Shown here in pieces: positions 9,237 through 17,638 of a DNA stretch of 58,884 bases. Each line of letters opens with the position of its first letter. Positions within the stretch are counted from its first letter, which is position 1. The DNA is from PWND01 sp964601515. Lineage in GTDB: Bacteria > Bacteroidota > Bacteroidia > Bacteroidales > UBA7960. The stretch lies in NCBI GenBank assembly GCA_964601515.1, contig CAZRNU010000004.1, positions 1-58,884 of the forward strand. The letters run 5' to 3'. Below the pieces are notes generated by a model. That model was not told the origin of the DNA. It saw only the letters and a list, made by a program, of their open reading frames with translations, and searched no databases. Made by a program: the position numbers and the translations under genes.

Positions 9237-9246
9237 AGCAAATGTA

Positions 9247-9512
9247 AGAATTATCTTAAATATTTCTAAAAAAATGTTGTTTTTTTTAATTATCTCAATT
9301 TCAGCATAGATTGACTATAATACATTGCTTATCAATTGCTTAATAACAACAAAATTTAAGCATATGAAATTTTTAATGGCCTAAAAGGTCTATTAATAAT
9401 TAAATCTAATAACACTAAACATTCTTTTTATCTTTCTTTACTGTGAAAATACGCATATTGAGACTTTGAATAATATCCTCGCCCACAACACTTAGGATTT
9501 AATTAATATTTC
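9247..9512. other. Intergenic region without recognised gene
   Basis: AT-rich stretch between the arsR operator and the sdhB stop. I see no ORF of convincing composition and no strong terminator; a weak inverted repeat TTAGGA/TCCTAA (9492-9516) overlaps the sdhB stop codon. Confidence 0.5.
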
Positions 9513-10268
9513 CTAAATGACCTTCTGTTTACAAACTTTTGAAGAGAAAAAATCTCTGTTCATTTTGGCAATAAACTCAGAAGACACATGTTTTGGGCAA
9601 TCGTACTCACAAGCAAGGGTGTTGGAGCAGAAGCCAAACCCAAGTTCATCCATTTTCTCAACCATTTTCTGAACTCTAACGGATGATTCTACTTTGCCCT
9701 GTGGCAATAATCCCATTTGCGCTACTTTTGCCGCAACAAATAACATAGCAGATGAATTTTTACATGCAGCAACACAGGCACCACAACCAACGCAAACAGC
9801 AGCATCAAACGCTTTATCGCTATTGTTTTTGGGTATAGGGATACAATTTGCATCCTTTGAAGAGCCTGTATCTACAGATATAAAACCGCCGGCCTTCATG
9901 ATTTCATCAAGTGAAGTACGATCAACAATCAAATCTTTGATAACAGGGAATGCCCTAGATCTCCATGGTTCTACAACAATTGTTTCATTGTTTTTAAAGA
10001 ATCGCATTCTCAATTCGCAGGTGGTGGTTCCTCTCTCGGGTCCGTGCGGTCGTCCATTTATATAAACACCACAGCTACCGCAAATACCTTCTCTGCAATC
10101 ATGATCGAAGGCAACAGGATCTTTACCTTCTCCAATTAACTTACTGTTAAGATAGTCCATCATTTCAAGAAACGACATTTCCGGAGAAACTTCCTTTAAA
10201 TCATAAGTTTCAAACTTTCCCTTATCTGCAGCATCTTTCTGACGCCATATTTTCAGTTTTATATCCAT
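9513..10268 (-). CDS. sdhB: Succinate dehydrogenase / fumarate reductase iron-sulfur subunit
   Basis: 251 residues. The N-terminal 2Fe-2S ferredoxin domain has the cysteine signature CREGICGSCGVYINGRPHGP followed by TTCELRMR; the C-terminal helical domain has CVGCGACVAACKNSSAM and a last cluster set CSNTLACEYDCP, giving the three Fe-S centres that carry electrons between the flavoprotein and the membrane quinone site. It is the last gene of the sdhC-sdhA-sdhB operon, 30 bp after sdhA. In Bacteroidota the same complex can run as menaquinol:fumarate reductase, so the frdB name is equally possible; direction cannot be told from sequence. Confidence 0.95.
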   Translation of the reverse strand: MDIKLKIWRQKDAADKGKFETYDLKEVSPEMSFLEMMDYLNSKLIGEGKDPVAFDHDCREGICGSCGVYINGRPHGPERGTTTCELRMRFFKNNETIVVEPWRSRAFPVIKDLIVDRTSLDEIMKAGGFISVDTGSSKDANCIPIPKNNSDKAFDAAVCVGCGACVAACKNSSAMLFVAAKVAQMGLLPQGKVESSVRVQKMVEKMDELGFGFCSNTLACEYDCPKHVSSEFIAKMNRDFFSSKVCKQKVI

Positions 10269-10298
10269 GATTAAATCTTTAAATCTTTTTATACATTT

Positions 10299-12215
10299 TT
10301 ATTTATAATCTCTTGCCTTAAGCTGAACAAACTCATAATTAAGTTCTTCTTTATGAAGCTCCGGCAAATTGGATCCTTTATATTGCCAAGCAGCAACAAA
10401 AGCAAATTTTTCGTCATTTCTCATGGCTTCGCCTTGGGGAGTTTGGTATTCTTCTCTAAAGTGGGCACCACAAGATTCATTACGATTCAATGCATCTATA
10501 CACATAAGCTTACCTATCTCAAAGAAATCTGCAACTCTGAGAGCTTTCTCAAGTTCCTGATTTAACCCCTCTTTTGTTCCGGTAACTTTTAAACTTTTCC
10601 AAAACTCGGCCTCCAATTCATTAACCAGCTCTAATCCCTTTTTCAAACCCTTTGCATTTCTTATCATACCGCAATAATCCCAAAGAATTTTCCCTAGTCT
10701 TTTGTGGAATGAAGAAGCAGTTTGTGTTCCATTTATGCTAATTATTTTTTCAATTCTTTCTCTAACTCGCTTTTCAGCTTCTGCAAATTCATCCTTATCG
10801 GTAGGAATTTTTGGTGTTTTAATATCATCCGCAAGATAATCCGTAATTGTATTAGGAATAATAAAGAAACCATCTCCGGCACATTGCATTAAAGAGCTTG
10901 CGCCAAGCCTGTTTGCGCCATGGTCAGAAAAGTTTGCCTCTCCAATAGCAAATAGCCCGGGAATAGTAGTCATCAAATTGTAATCAACCCAAAGCCCGCC
11001 CATAGTATAGTGACCTGCAGGGTAAATCCTCATAGGTTCTTTATATGGATTTACTCCGGTAATTTTTTCATACATTTCAAACAAATTACCATACTTATTT
11101 TCTATTGCTTTTTGACCTTGCTTTGCAATGGCCTGAGAAAAATCTAAATAAACGGATAAACCTGTATCACCGGCACCATAGCCCGCGTCGCATCTTTCTT
11201 TAGCTGCTCTGGATGCTACATCTCGAGGAACAAGATTTCCGAATGCCGGATATCTTCTTTCAAGATAATAATCCCTTTCTTCTTCAGGAATATTGTTAGG
11301 ATGACGTTTATCTTTCTCAACTTTTGATACCCAAACCCGTCCATCGTTTCTCAATGATTCAGACATCAAAGTCAACTTACTTTGATAATCATTTAGAACC
11401 GGAATACTTGTAGGATGTATCTGTATAAAGCTTGGATTGGCAAATAAAGCACCTTGTTTGTATGCACTCCAAGCGGCAGATGCATTACTTCCAAGAGCTA
11501 AAGTTGACAAATAAAAAACGGTACCATAACCACCTGTAGCCAAAACTACGGCATGAGCAGAATGTCTTTCAATTTCGCCTGTGATTAAATTTCTGGTAAT
11601 AATTCCACGTGCCTTGCCATCAATAATAACAACATCTAGCATATCACGACGAGGAAACATTTTTACTGTACCTTTAGAAATTTGCCTGCATAACGCAGAA
11701 TATGAGCCAAGCAAACATTGCTGTCCGGTTTGGCCTTTTGCATAGAAAGTGCGAGATACCTGCACACCTCCAAAAGACCTGGTATCAAGCAAGCCGCCAT
11801 AATCTCTTGCAAAAGGAACACCAATTGCTGTGTAATGATCTATCACGGAATTACTTACTTCGGCAGCTCTATAAACATTTGCTTCTCTTGCACGATAATC
11901 GCCCCCCTTAACCATATCAACAAACAATCGATAAATGCTATCTCCGTCGTTTTTATAGTTCTTGGCAGCATTAATTCCCCCTTGTGCAGCTACTGAATGC
12001 GCCCTTCTTGGCGAATCCTGAAAGCAAAAGACTTTCACATTATAACCTAATTCACCTAATGAACTAGCTGCAGAAGCCCCCGCTAATCCGGTTCCAACAA
12101 CAATAATCTCAAGTTTCTTTTTGTTTGCCGGATTAACAAGCCTCAAAGAGCTTTTATAATCGCTCCACTTATTTGCCAATGGGCCGGGCGGAATTTTTGA
12201 GTCTAATTTAATCAT
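10299..12215 (-). CDS. sdhA: Succinate dehydrogenase / fumarate reductase flavoprotein subunit
   Basis: 638 residues, the length usual in the B. subtilis/Bacteroides-type enzyme. It has the FAD dinucleotide fold (IIVVGTGLAGASAASSLGEL), the covalent-flavin histidine region (RRAHSVAAQGGINA), the substrate-site segment IQIHPTSIPV, and the C-terminal FAD motif (GGLWVDYNLMTTIPGLFAIG, NRLGASSLMQ). The protein oxidises succinate or reduces fumarate and passes electrons to SdhB. It lies 48 bp after sdhC and 30 bp before sdhB. FrdA is the alternative name. Confidence 0.96.
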   Translation of the reverse strand: MIKLDSKIPPGPLANKWSDYKSSLRLVNPANKKKLEIIVVGTGLAGASAASSLGELGYNVKVFCFQDSPRRAHSVAAQGGINAAKNYKNDGDSIYRLFVDMVKGGDYRAREANVYRAAEVSNSVIDHYTAIGVPFARDYGGLLDTRSFGGVQVSRTFYAKGQTGQQCLLGSYSALCRQISKGTVKMFPRRDMLDVVIIDGKARGIITRNLITGEIERHSAHAVVLATGGYGTVFYLSTLALGSNASAAWSAYKQGALFANPSFIQIHPTSIPVLNDYQSKLTLMSESLRNDGRVWVSKVEKDKRHPNNIPEEERDYYLERRYPAFGNLVPRDVASRAAKERCDAGYGAGDTGLSVYLDFSQAIAKQGQKAIENKYGNLFEMYEKITGVNPYKEPMRIYPAGHYTMGGLWVDYNLMTTIPGLFAIGEANFSDHGANRLGASSLMQCAGDGFFIIPNTITDYLADDIKTPKIPTDKDEFAEAEKRVRERIEKIISINGTQTASSFHKRLGKILWDYCGMIRNAKGLKKGLELVNELEAEFWKSLKVTGTKEGLNQELEKALRVADFFEIGKLMCIDALNRNESCGAHFREEYQTPQGEAMRNDEKFAFVAAWQYKGSNLPELHKEELNYEFVQLKARDYK

Positions 12216-12263
12216 ATCTTAAAAAATTTTCAGTTGTTTTGCCTGGTTGATTAGAATGCATTT

Positions 12264-12953
12264 CTAAGAATTATAAAAAAATAAAAAATAAACAGGAATT
12301 ATAGAAAATCCTATCGCAATAGCCAATGCGTATAATGTAGCTATAATTTTTATAAATTTATTATATCTGTTGTGATATAATCCATATGTTTGAAACGCTG
12401 ATTGAAAAGCATGCTTTAAATGAAACCCAAGAAACAAAAATGAGATTAGATATATTCCTGAATAAAGTGGATTTCCAAAAGTAACTATAGCCATGTTGAA
12501 AAAATCTTTCCCATGCTCTGCTGTTTCAGGTAATTCAACATATCCCAGTTTAATAAAAAAGAAATGAAACAAATGCAAAACTAAAAAAATGAAAATAATA
12601 ACACCGCTATGAATCATGTACTTAGAGAAAGGGCTTACTTCTGAACGCATCGGAGCTTTATACTTTACCGGACGTGCTTTATAATTATAAAATTCAAGCA
12701 TTAATCCTATTATGATATGTATTATAAATCCTGCAAAAAGGACATATTCCATAATTTTTATTATTGGATTTTTTGTAAGGAAATTAACAGCTTTGTCAAA
12801 AGTCTTACCTTCATCTCCAATTATCAAGAGTAAATTGGTTGCAAGATGCATTACAAGAAACAGCATCAAAAACAAACCTGCAGCCGCCATTATATACTTT
12901 CTGCTAAGCGAAGAAACAACAAGTTTCCTTTTAGTTAAATTTTTCTCTTTCAT
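12264..12953 (-). CDS. sdhC: Succinate dehydrogenase / fumarate reductase cytochrome b subunit
   Basis: 229 residues with five hydrophobic segments (for example YIMAAAGLFLMLFLVMHLAT, IKIMEYVLFAGFIIHIIIGL, MIHSGVIIFIFLVLHLFHFF). Histidines at HLATN, HIIIG, MIHSG, LHLFHF and GFHLKHAF are placed as haem ligands in the single-subunit, five-helix type b cytochrome of Bacteroidota and Bacillus. It anchors SdhAB to the membrane and passes electrons to or from menaquinone. First gene of the operon; the 238-bp divergent region upstream carries a 24-bp palindrome at 13081-13104. Confidence 0.94.
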   Translation of the reverse strand: MKEKNLTKRKLVVSSLSRKYIMAAAGLFLMLFLVMHLATNLLLIIGDEGKTFDKAVNFLTKNPIIKIMEYVLFAGFIIHIIIGLMLEFYNYKARPVKYKAPMRSEVSPFSKYMIHSGVIIFIFLVLHLFHFFFIKLGYVELPETAEHGKDFFNMAIVTFGNPLYSGIYLISFLFLGFHLKHAFQSAFQTYGLYHNRYNKFIKIIATLYALAIAIGFSIIPVYFLFFYNS

Positions 12954-13080
12954 TTAGGTTGGTTTTTTATTGTATGTTAATCTATTTTTGTTTATTTGCA
13001 ATTGGTTTTACAAACAGGGTTTTTTGCGAAATAAATAACTGATTTTTTTTTAAAGAACTAAAAATCAATTTGCAAGAACT

Positions 13081-13104
13081 TATATAACAAATATATGTTA
13101 TATA
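13081..13104. promoter_or_regulatory. 24-bp palindrome in the sdhC-pepP divergent region
   Basis: Perfect 9-bp arms TATATAACA (13081-13089) and TGTTATATA (13096-13104) around a 6-bp centre. A minus-strand -7-like box TATATTTG (13095-13088) lies inside it, facing sdhC. Likely a regulator binding site for sdhC, pepP or both; a matching -33 box was not found. Confidence 0.4.
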
Positions 13105-13191
13105 TCTGACATCTTTAACATCAAGTGTTTAATTTGTAACGTTTTTAAATAAGGAAAGAAAACTATTATTCATAAACTAAAATATAAAGCT

Positions 13192-14580
13192 ATGTTTAAC
13201 AAAACAATTTATCAAAGCAGGCGCAAAAACCTTAAGGAAAAAGTAAAAAAAGGCATCATTCTTATTCCGGGCAATGTTGATGTTCCTATGAATTATCCTG
13301 CGAACACTTATCATTTCAGGCAGGATAGTAATTTCCTGTATTTCTTCGGTTTAGATCAACAAAAGTTGATTGGAGTAATGGATATAGACAATGACAAGGA
13401 CTATATTTTCGGAGATGATGTTTCGCTTGACGGAATTATCTGGATGGGACCTCAACCTTTAATTAGCGAAAGAGCTGAAAAGTCGGGTGTTAAGAATACT
13501 GCACCTTACGCCCAAATATTTGATTTTATTAAAAAGGCGCAATCAGAAAAAAGACCGGTGCATTTTTTACCACAATACAGAGCAGAAAATAAGCTTTTGC
13601 TTGAAAAACTTCTTGATATCAGGGTAGATGAACTTCCAAAAAACGTTTCAACAGAATTAATTAAAGGAGTTGTTGAACTTCGCTCTGTAAAAGGTCCAGA
13701 AGAAATTGAGGAACTAGAAAAAGTTATGGTAACAGCCTATGAAATGCACACCACGGCTATGAAAATGGCTAAACCGGGCATTTATGAAAGAGAAATTTCA
13801 GGCGCAGTTGAAGGTATTGCTCTTGCAAAAGGAGGTATGCTAAGTTTTCCAATTATTCTAACTGTAAATGGAGAAACATTGCATAATCATTATCATGGAA
13901 ATATTCTTCATGAAGGACAAATGCTATTGGTTGACACAGGCGCAGAGTCTGAATTACATTATGCATCAGACCACACAAGAACATTTCCTGTTTCAGGAAA
14001 ATTCACTTCAAAACAAAAAGACATTTATAATATCGTTTTGAGATCTCAGCTAAGGGCTATTGATGCAATTAAGCCGGGCATTTCTTTTAAAAGTATTCAT
14101 CTATTAGCAATGGAAGAAATTGCAAATGGATTAAGAGATCTTGAATTAATGAAGGGAGATATGAAAGCAGCCGTAGAAAAAGGCGCTCATGCACTATTTA
14201 TGCCTCACGGACTTGGGCATATGATGGGCTTGGATGTACACGACATGGAAGATCTTGGCGAAAACTTTGTTGGATATGACGATGAAGTAAAGCGTGCAGA
14301 CCAGTTTGGGACAGCATTTTTAAGACTTGGCAGAAAACTTAAAGCCGGATATGTTCTTACGGTTGAGCCCGGCATCTATTTCATTCCGGCTTTAATAGAT
14401 AAATGGGAAAAAGAAGGACTTCATAAAGAGCATATTAATTATGACAAGGTTAGAAAGTTTATAGGTTTTGGAGGAGTTAGAATTGAAGATGATATTCTTG
14501 TGACTGAAAACGGCTGCAAAGTTTTGGGCAAACCAATACCAAAAACAGTTGAGGAAATTGAGGAAATTATGAAGAAATAA
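13192..14580 (+). CDS. pepP: Xaa-Pro aminopeptidase (M24 family)
   Basis: 462 residues. The N-terminal AMP_N domain (residues about 5-150; RRKNLKEKVKKG, YHFRQDSNFLYFFG) is followed by the pita-bread M24 metallopeptidase domain. The five metal ligands are visible: Asp in LLVDTGAES, Asp in ASDHTRTFP, His in MPHGLGHMMGLDVHD, Glu in VLTVEPGIYF and Glu in GVRIEDDILVT. It removes an N-terminal residue preceding proline in the cytoplasm. The plus-strand gene overlaps the end of the convergent ABC transporter gene by 14 bp, and its probable terminator lies inside that gene. Confidence 0.94.
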   Translation: MFNKTIYQSRRKNLKEKVKKGIILIPGNVDVPMNYPANTYHFRQDSNFLYFFGLDQQKLIGVMDIDNDKDYIFGDDVSLDGIIWMGPQPLISERAEKSGVKNTAPYAQIFDFIKKAQSEKRPVHFLPQYRAENKLLLEKLLDIRVDELPKNVSTELIKGVVELRSVKGPEEIEELEKVMVTAYEMHTTAMKMAKPGIYEREISGAVEGIALAKGGMLSFPIILTVNGETLHNHYHGNILHEGQMLLVDTGAESELHYASDHTRTFPVSGKFTSKQKDIYNIVLRSQLRAIDAIKPGISFKSIHLLAMEEIANGLRDLELMKGDMKAAVEKGAHALFMPHGLGHMMGLDVHDMEDLGENFVGYDDEVKRADQFGTAFLRLGRKLKAGYVLTVEPGIYFIPALIDKWEKEGLHKEHINYDKVRKFIGFGGVRIEDDILVTENGCKVLGKPIPKTVEEIEEIMKK

Positions 14581-16297
14581 TTTGCGGAATTGCGCTTATC
14601 AAACCCCGGGTGTATTCGCTTCCGGGGTTTTTATATAACTCGTCGGCTTCTGCAAGTTCAACCATTTTACCGTTTTTCATTACCATAATCCTATCTGACA
14701 TATATTTTACAACTGAAAGATCATGAGAAATAAAAATATATGTAAGACCAAAATCTGCTTTTAACTGGTTTAACAAATTAAGTACCTGAGCCTGAACCGA
14801 AACATCAAGAGAAGAAACAGATTCATCACATACTATAAAATCAGGGTTTAAAGCGAGTGCCCTGGCAATGCAAATTCTCTGACGCTGCCCCCCACTAAAT
14901 TCATGCGGATATCTGTTATAATGAACTTCAGACAATCCAACTTTTTCCAACAACTCTTTTGCAACTGAAATTCTTTGTTTATCATTTGAATACAATCCAT
15001 GAATTTTCATTGACTCAGTAATAGCCTTGCCAATCTGCATTCCGGGCGTTAATGCAGAGTATGGATCTTGAAAAATTATTTGAATTTTTGGTCTTAATTT
15101 TCTTAACTGTCTGCTGCTTAATCTTGATAAATCAACGCCTTTATAAATAATTTTTCCCTGATTTGGATCTATTAAACGGATAATGGTTCTGCCTAATGTT
15201 GTTTTTCCACACCCCGACTCACCTACCAAACCCAATGTTTCCCCTTGATAAACATCAAAACTTATATCTTCAACTGCATTAAATACTTTTAGAGGCTTCC
15301 CAAAAAAGTTCCTTTTAACAACGAAACTTGTTTTTAGTCCTTCTACATTCATAATTGGCGGTTGAGAATAAATCCTTTTATGAATCTCCGCTCTATTTGA
15401 AGAATCTATTTCCGGCCTAACAAAGTTTTCATTAATGTTTTTCTCTTCAAGAAAATCATTAACAACAGCAAGTTTCTCCGGTCTGCTGTCTAGAGATGGC
15501 CTGCATCCAATAAGCCCTTTAGTATAAGGATGATTTGGTTTTATAAATATTTCAGGCAATTTACCACTTTCAACAATCTTTCCTTTATACATAACTGCAA
15601 CAACATCAGCAATTTCGGCAACAACACCAAGATCATGAGTAATAAAAAGAATACTCATATTGTATTTCTTTTGGAGTTCCTTGATTAGTAGTAATATGCT
15701 TTTCTGAACGGTAACATCCAGCGCTGTAGTAGGTTCATCTGCTATTAGCAATTGCGGCTTACATGCAATTGCCATGGCAATCATAACTCTTTGCCGTTGC
15801 CCACCGGATAGTTCGTGTGGATAACTTCTGTAAACGCGTTCCGGGTCGGGTAATTTCACCTCTTCAAATAAGCTTAAAACCTTCTTCTTGGCATCTGCTT
15901 TACCAACAATTTTATGCCATAAAAGAGATTCTGCAACCTGTTTACCGCATCTAACAACCGGATTTAAAGACGTCATGGGTTCCTGAAAAATCATGGCAAT
16001 ATTCTTACCTCTTACTTTCTGCATATATTGCTCAGACTGTTCCAGAAGATTTACCGGATTTTGCCCGGCAACATTAAACCATATTTTTCCTGAAATTATT
16101 CTGCTAGTTCTGGAAGACAATAACCTCATAATAGAAAGCGAACTAACCGTCTTTCCACTTCCTGATTCCCCAACAATGCCAATTATCTGCCCCCTTTGCA
16201 AGGTAAAAGAAACATTTTCAACAGCAATCGTAAACCCATTATCGCTTTCAAATCCTATGCTTAGGTCCTCACACTTTAGAAGTATTTCTTTATCCAT
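14567..16297 (-). CDS. Fused OppD-OppF-type peptide ABC transporter ATPase
   Basis: 576 residues with two complete ABC domains. First: Walker A GESGSGKT (residues 43-50), signature LSGGQRQRVMIAMA, Walker B LLIADEPTTALD. Second: Walker A GESGCGKTTLG, signature FSGGQRQRICIARA, Walker B DFIVCDESVSSLD. Each domain ends with the oligopeptide-transporter tail (HPYTKGLIG and SEYTRGLISA). Both sites look intact. It would energise di/oligopeptide or related uptake, but no permease or binding protein gene lies next to it, so partners must be elsewhere. The same fused layout occurs in YejF and GsiA. It is divergent from the TonB-domain gene at 16421. Confidence 0.92.
   Translation of the reverse strand: MDKEILLKCEDLSIGFESDNGFTIAVENVSFTLQRGQIIGIVGESGSGKTVSSLSIMRLLSSRTSRIISGKIWFNVAGQNPVNLLEQSEQYMQKVRGKNIAMIFQEPMTSLNPVVRCGKQVAESLLWHKIVGKADAKKKVLSLFEEVKLPDPERVYRSYPHELSGGQRQRVMIAMAIACKPQLLIADEPTTALDVTVQKSILLLIKELQKKYNMSILFITHDLGVVAEIADVVAVMYKGKIVESGKLPEIFIKPNHPYTKGLIGCRPSLDSRPEKLAVVNDFLEEKNINENFVRPEIDSSNRAEIHKRIYSQPPIMNVEGLKTSFVVKRNFFGKPLKVFNAVEDISFDVYQGETLGLVGESGCGKTTLGRTIIRLIDPNQGKIIYKGVDLSRLSSRQLRKLRPKIQIIFQDPYSALTPGMQIGKAITESMKIHGLYSNDKQRISVAKELLEKVGLSEVHYNRYPHEFSGGQRQRICIARALALNPDFIVCDESVSSLDVSVQAQVLNLLNQLKADFGLTYIFISHDLSVVKYMSDRIMVMKNGKMVELAEADELYKNPGSEYTRGLISAIPQIISS
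14601..14636 (+). terminator. Terminator of pepP inside the convergent coding region
   Basis: AACCCCGG (14602-14609) pairs with CCGGGGTT (14622-14629), followed by TTTTATA on the plus strand. It sits within the last 25 codons of the opposite-strand ABC gene, where it encodes residues around NPGSEYTRG. Confidence 0.6.
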
Positions 16298-16420
16298 TAA
16301 TACGCAGTTTTATAATGGCCAAAATTACATTTTTAATTGTATTCCTTTTTGTAACTTTGTGTAATTATCATACATAAATCTTTAGCGAATTTTTCAAATA
16401 AATATCCTTACAAATTAAGC

Positions 16421-16846
16421 ATGGATAAAAACCGTAATAAAAAGTTTTTAAAGCTCCCAACACTTGGGGGGAAAAAAGGTATTATCAAGGATATTGTAAT
16501 GGAAAATCTAATTTATCCCAAAGCAGCAATAGACAACAACATAGAAGGTGATGTAATTCTATCATACAAGGTTAATAATACCGGAGATGTTGTTGAATGC
16601 AAAGTAATCAAAGGCCTTGGGTTCGGGTGTGACGAAGAAGCTATTAGACTTGTTAAAATGCTTAAGTATGAGGAAGTGCACAACAGAGGCGTTAAGGTTA
16701 CCACAAATAACAAAATAAAAATACCATTCAGGCTAAACAAACAAGGAGTTTCTCTTAATATAACTTACACCGAATCGCCGGTTGAGAATTTCGAACAATC
16801 AGAACAAAAAGGAAACAATTCATATAATTATACAATCTCAATTTAA
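16421..16846 (+). CDS. Small TonB C-terminal-domain protein without membrane anchor
   Basis: 141 residues. Residues about 25-110 are a TonB C-terminal domain (NLIYPKAAIDNNIEGDVILS, GDVVECKVIKGLGFGCDEEA, NKIKIPFRLN), clearly related to the two full TonB proteins at 35260 and 36076, which share GCDEEA. Unlike those it has no N-terminal transmembrane segment, no signal peptide and no proline-rich linker: it begins MDKNRNKKFLKLPTLGGKKG. It may act in the cytoplasm or be a remnant of a longer gene. Its stop is one base before the ATG of the queD-like gene, so the two are translationally linked. A -7-like TAACTTTG lies at 16352-16359. Confidence 0.75.
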   Translation: MDKNRNKKFLKLPTLGGKKGIIKDIVMENLIYPKAAIDNNIEGDVILSYKVNNTGDVVECKVIKGLGFGCDEEAIRLVKMLKYEEVHNRGVKVTTNNKIKIPFRLNKQGVSLNITYTESPVENFEQSEQKGNNSYNYTISI

Positions 16847-16847
16847 A

Positions 16848-17306
16848 ATGAAAAACAATTCAGTAGTGCGAATAACAAAAAGATTTGGGTTTGAAGCAGC
16901 TCACGTTTTACATGGTTACGACGGCCTTTGCAAAAACATTCATGGCCATAGCTACGTATTATTCGTAACTCTAAAAGGAGTTGTATCAGATAAACATGGA
17001 GATCCAAAGCTTGGAATGCTAATGGATTTTTCAAATCTTAAAAAAATTGTAAAGGATAACATTGTTGATGCTTTCGATCATTCTTTAATGATGATGGATG
17101 AAAGTACTACTGCATATAAACAACTTGGAATATGCGATGAATCAAGGGTTATTGTTTTGCCATTTCAACCAACATGCGAAAATCTTATAGTGCATTTTGC
17201 AGAAATCTTATCAAAAAAACTTCCTGAAAATATTATACTTCATAGTTTGAAACTTAATGAAACCGAAACTTCTTTTGCTGAATGGTACGCTGAAGACAAC
17301 TCATAA
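16848..17306 (+). CDS. queD: 6-pyruvoyl-tetrahydropterin synthase / QueD family protein
   Basis: 152 residues. The start at 16848 is chosen because the family fold begins at once (VRITKRFGFEAAHVLHGYDG); an upstream in-frame ATG at 16782 lies inside the preceding gene. Zinc ligands are the His in FEAAH and the two in NIHGHSY; the catalytic Cys is in DGLCKNIHGH, with FDHSLM and the C-terminal LNETETSFAEWY glutamate completing the site. QueD makes 6-carboxytetrahydropterin for queuosine and related 7-deazaguanines; PTPS makes biopterin precursors. Other queuosine genes are not in the window, so the exact reaction is inferred. Confidence 0.85.
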   Translation: MKNNSVVRITKRFGFEAAHVLHGYDGLCKNIHGHSYVLFVTLKGVVSDKHGDPKLGMLMDFSNLKKIVKDNIVDAFDHSLMMMDESTTAYKQLGICDESRVIVLPFQPTCENLIVHFAEILSKKLPENIILHSLKLNETETSFAEWYAEDNS

Positions 17307-17415
17307 AAAAAGGTGCACCTATTCGGTAGCACCTTTTCCCACAATTAATAACCACAAAAACTAATACACTAAAAAACCAATTGAGAACTTGGCATTATTT
17401 TAATGTAAGCTTGCC
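17305..17415 (-). ncRNA. Candidate small RNA of about 110 nt
   Basis: A minus-strand promoter (TTG at 17451-17449, 19-bp spacer, TACTTTTG at 17429-17422) points into this interval, and transcription would stop at the 17308-17337 hairpin with its seven-U tail. On the plus strand 17330-17382 has no G (53 nt), so the RNA would be C-free there. No ORF of note is present. The same layout occurs at 6690-6885. The remainder of the 17307-17638 gap shows only AT-rich sequence plus the rprX promoter region. Confidence 0.4.
17308..17337. terminator. Bidirectional hairpin after queD
   Basis: A 9-bp stem AAAAGGTGC (17308-17316) / GCACCTTTT (17329-17337). The T-run is longer on the minus strand (seven Ts), so it is the better terminator for a minus-strand transcript from 17341-17415, although it also ends queD. 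Confidence 0.7.
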
Positions 17416-17421
17416 TCAATA

Positions 17422-17451
17422 CAAAAGTATACATATTTTCAACTTCACCAA
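17422..17451 (-). promoter_or_regulatory. Bacteroidota-type promoter for the candidate small RNA
   Basis: -33 TTG (17451-17449) and -7 TACTTTTG (17429-17422) with a 19-bp spacer, matching the TTTG/TAnnTTTG consensus of the phylum. Confidence 0.4.
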
Positions 17452-17638
17452 GGCAAAAAAGAACAAATTGCTGTTAAATAAAGTTAAACCCCTAATGCCT
17501 TCATTATGAATAGATTTACTTTGCTTTTTGTTATGTTTAAAAACAAAAAATCTAGTATATTTACAAATGAATTTTTCCGTTTATAAGTATAAAATTGCAT
17601 TGTATTTTTGCTTCAATTTTTAGTTTTTTTTAAATACT

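Noticed and set aside
14567..16297. Two separate oppD and oppF genes
   Set aside because: One uninterrupted frame covers both ATPase domains with a normal linker, so it is a genuine fusion.
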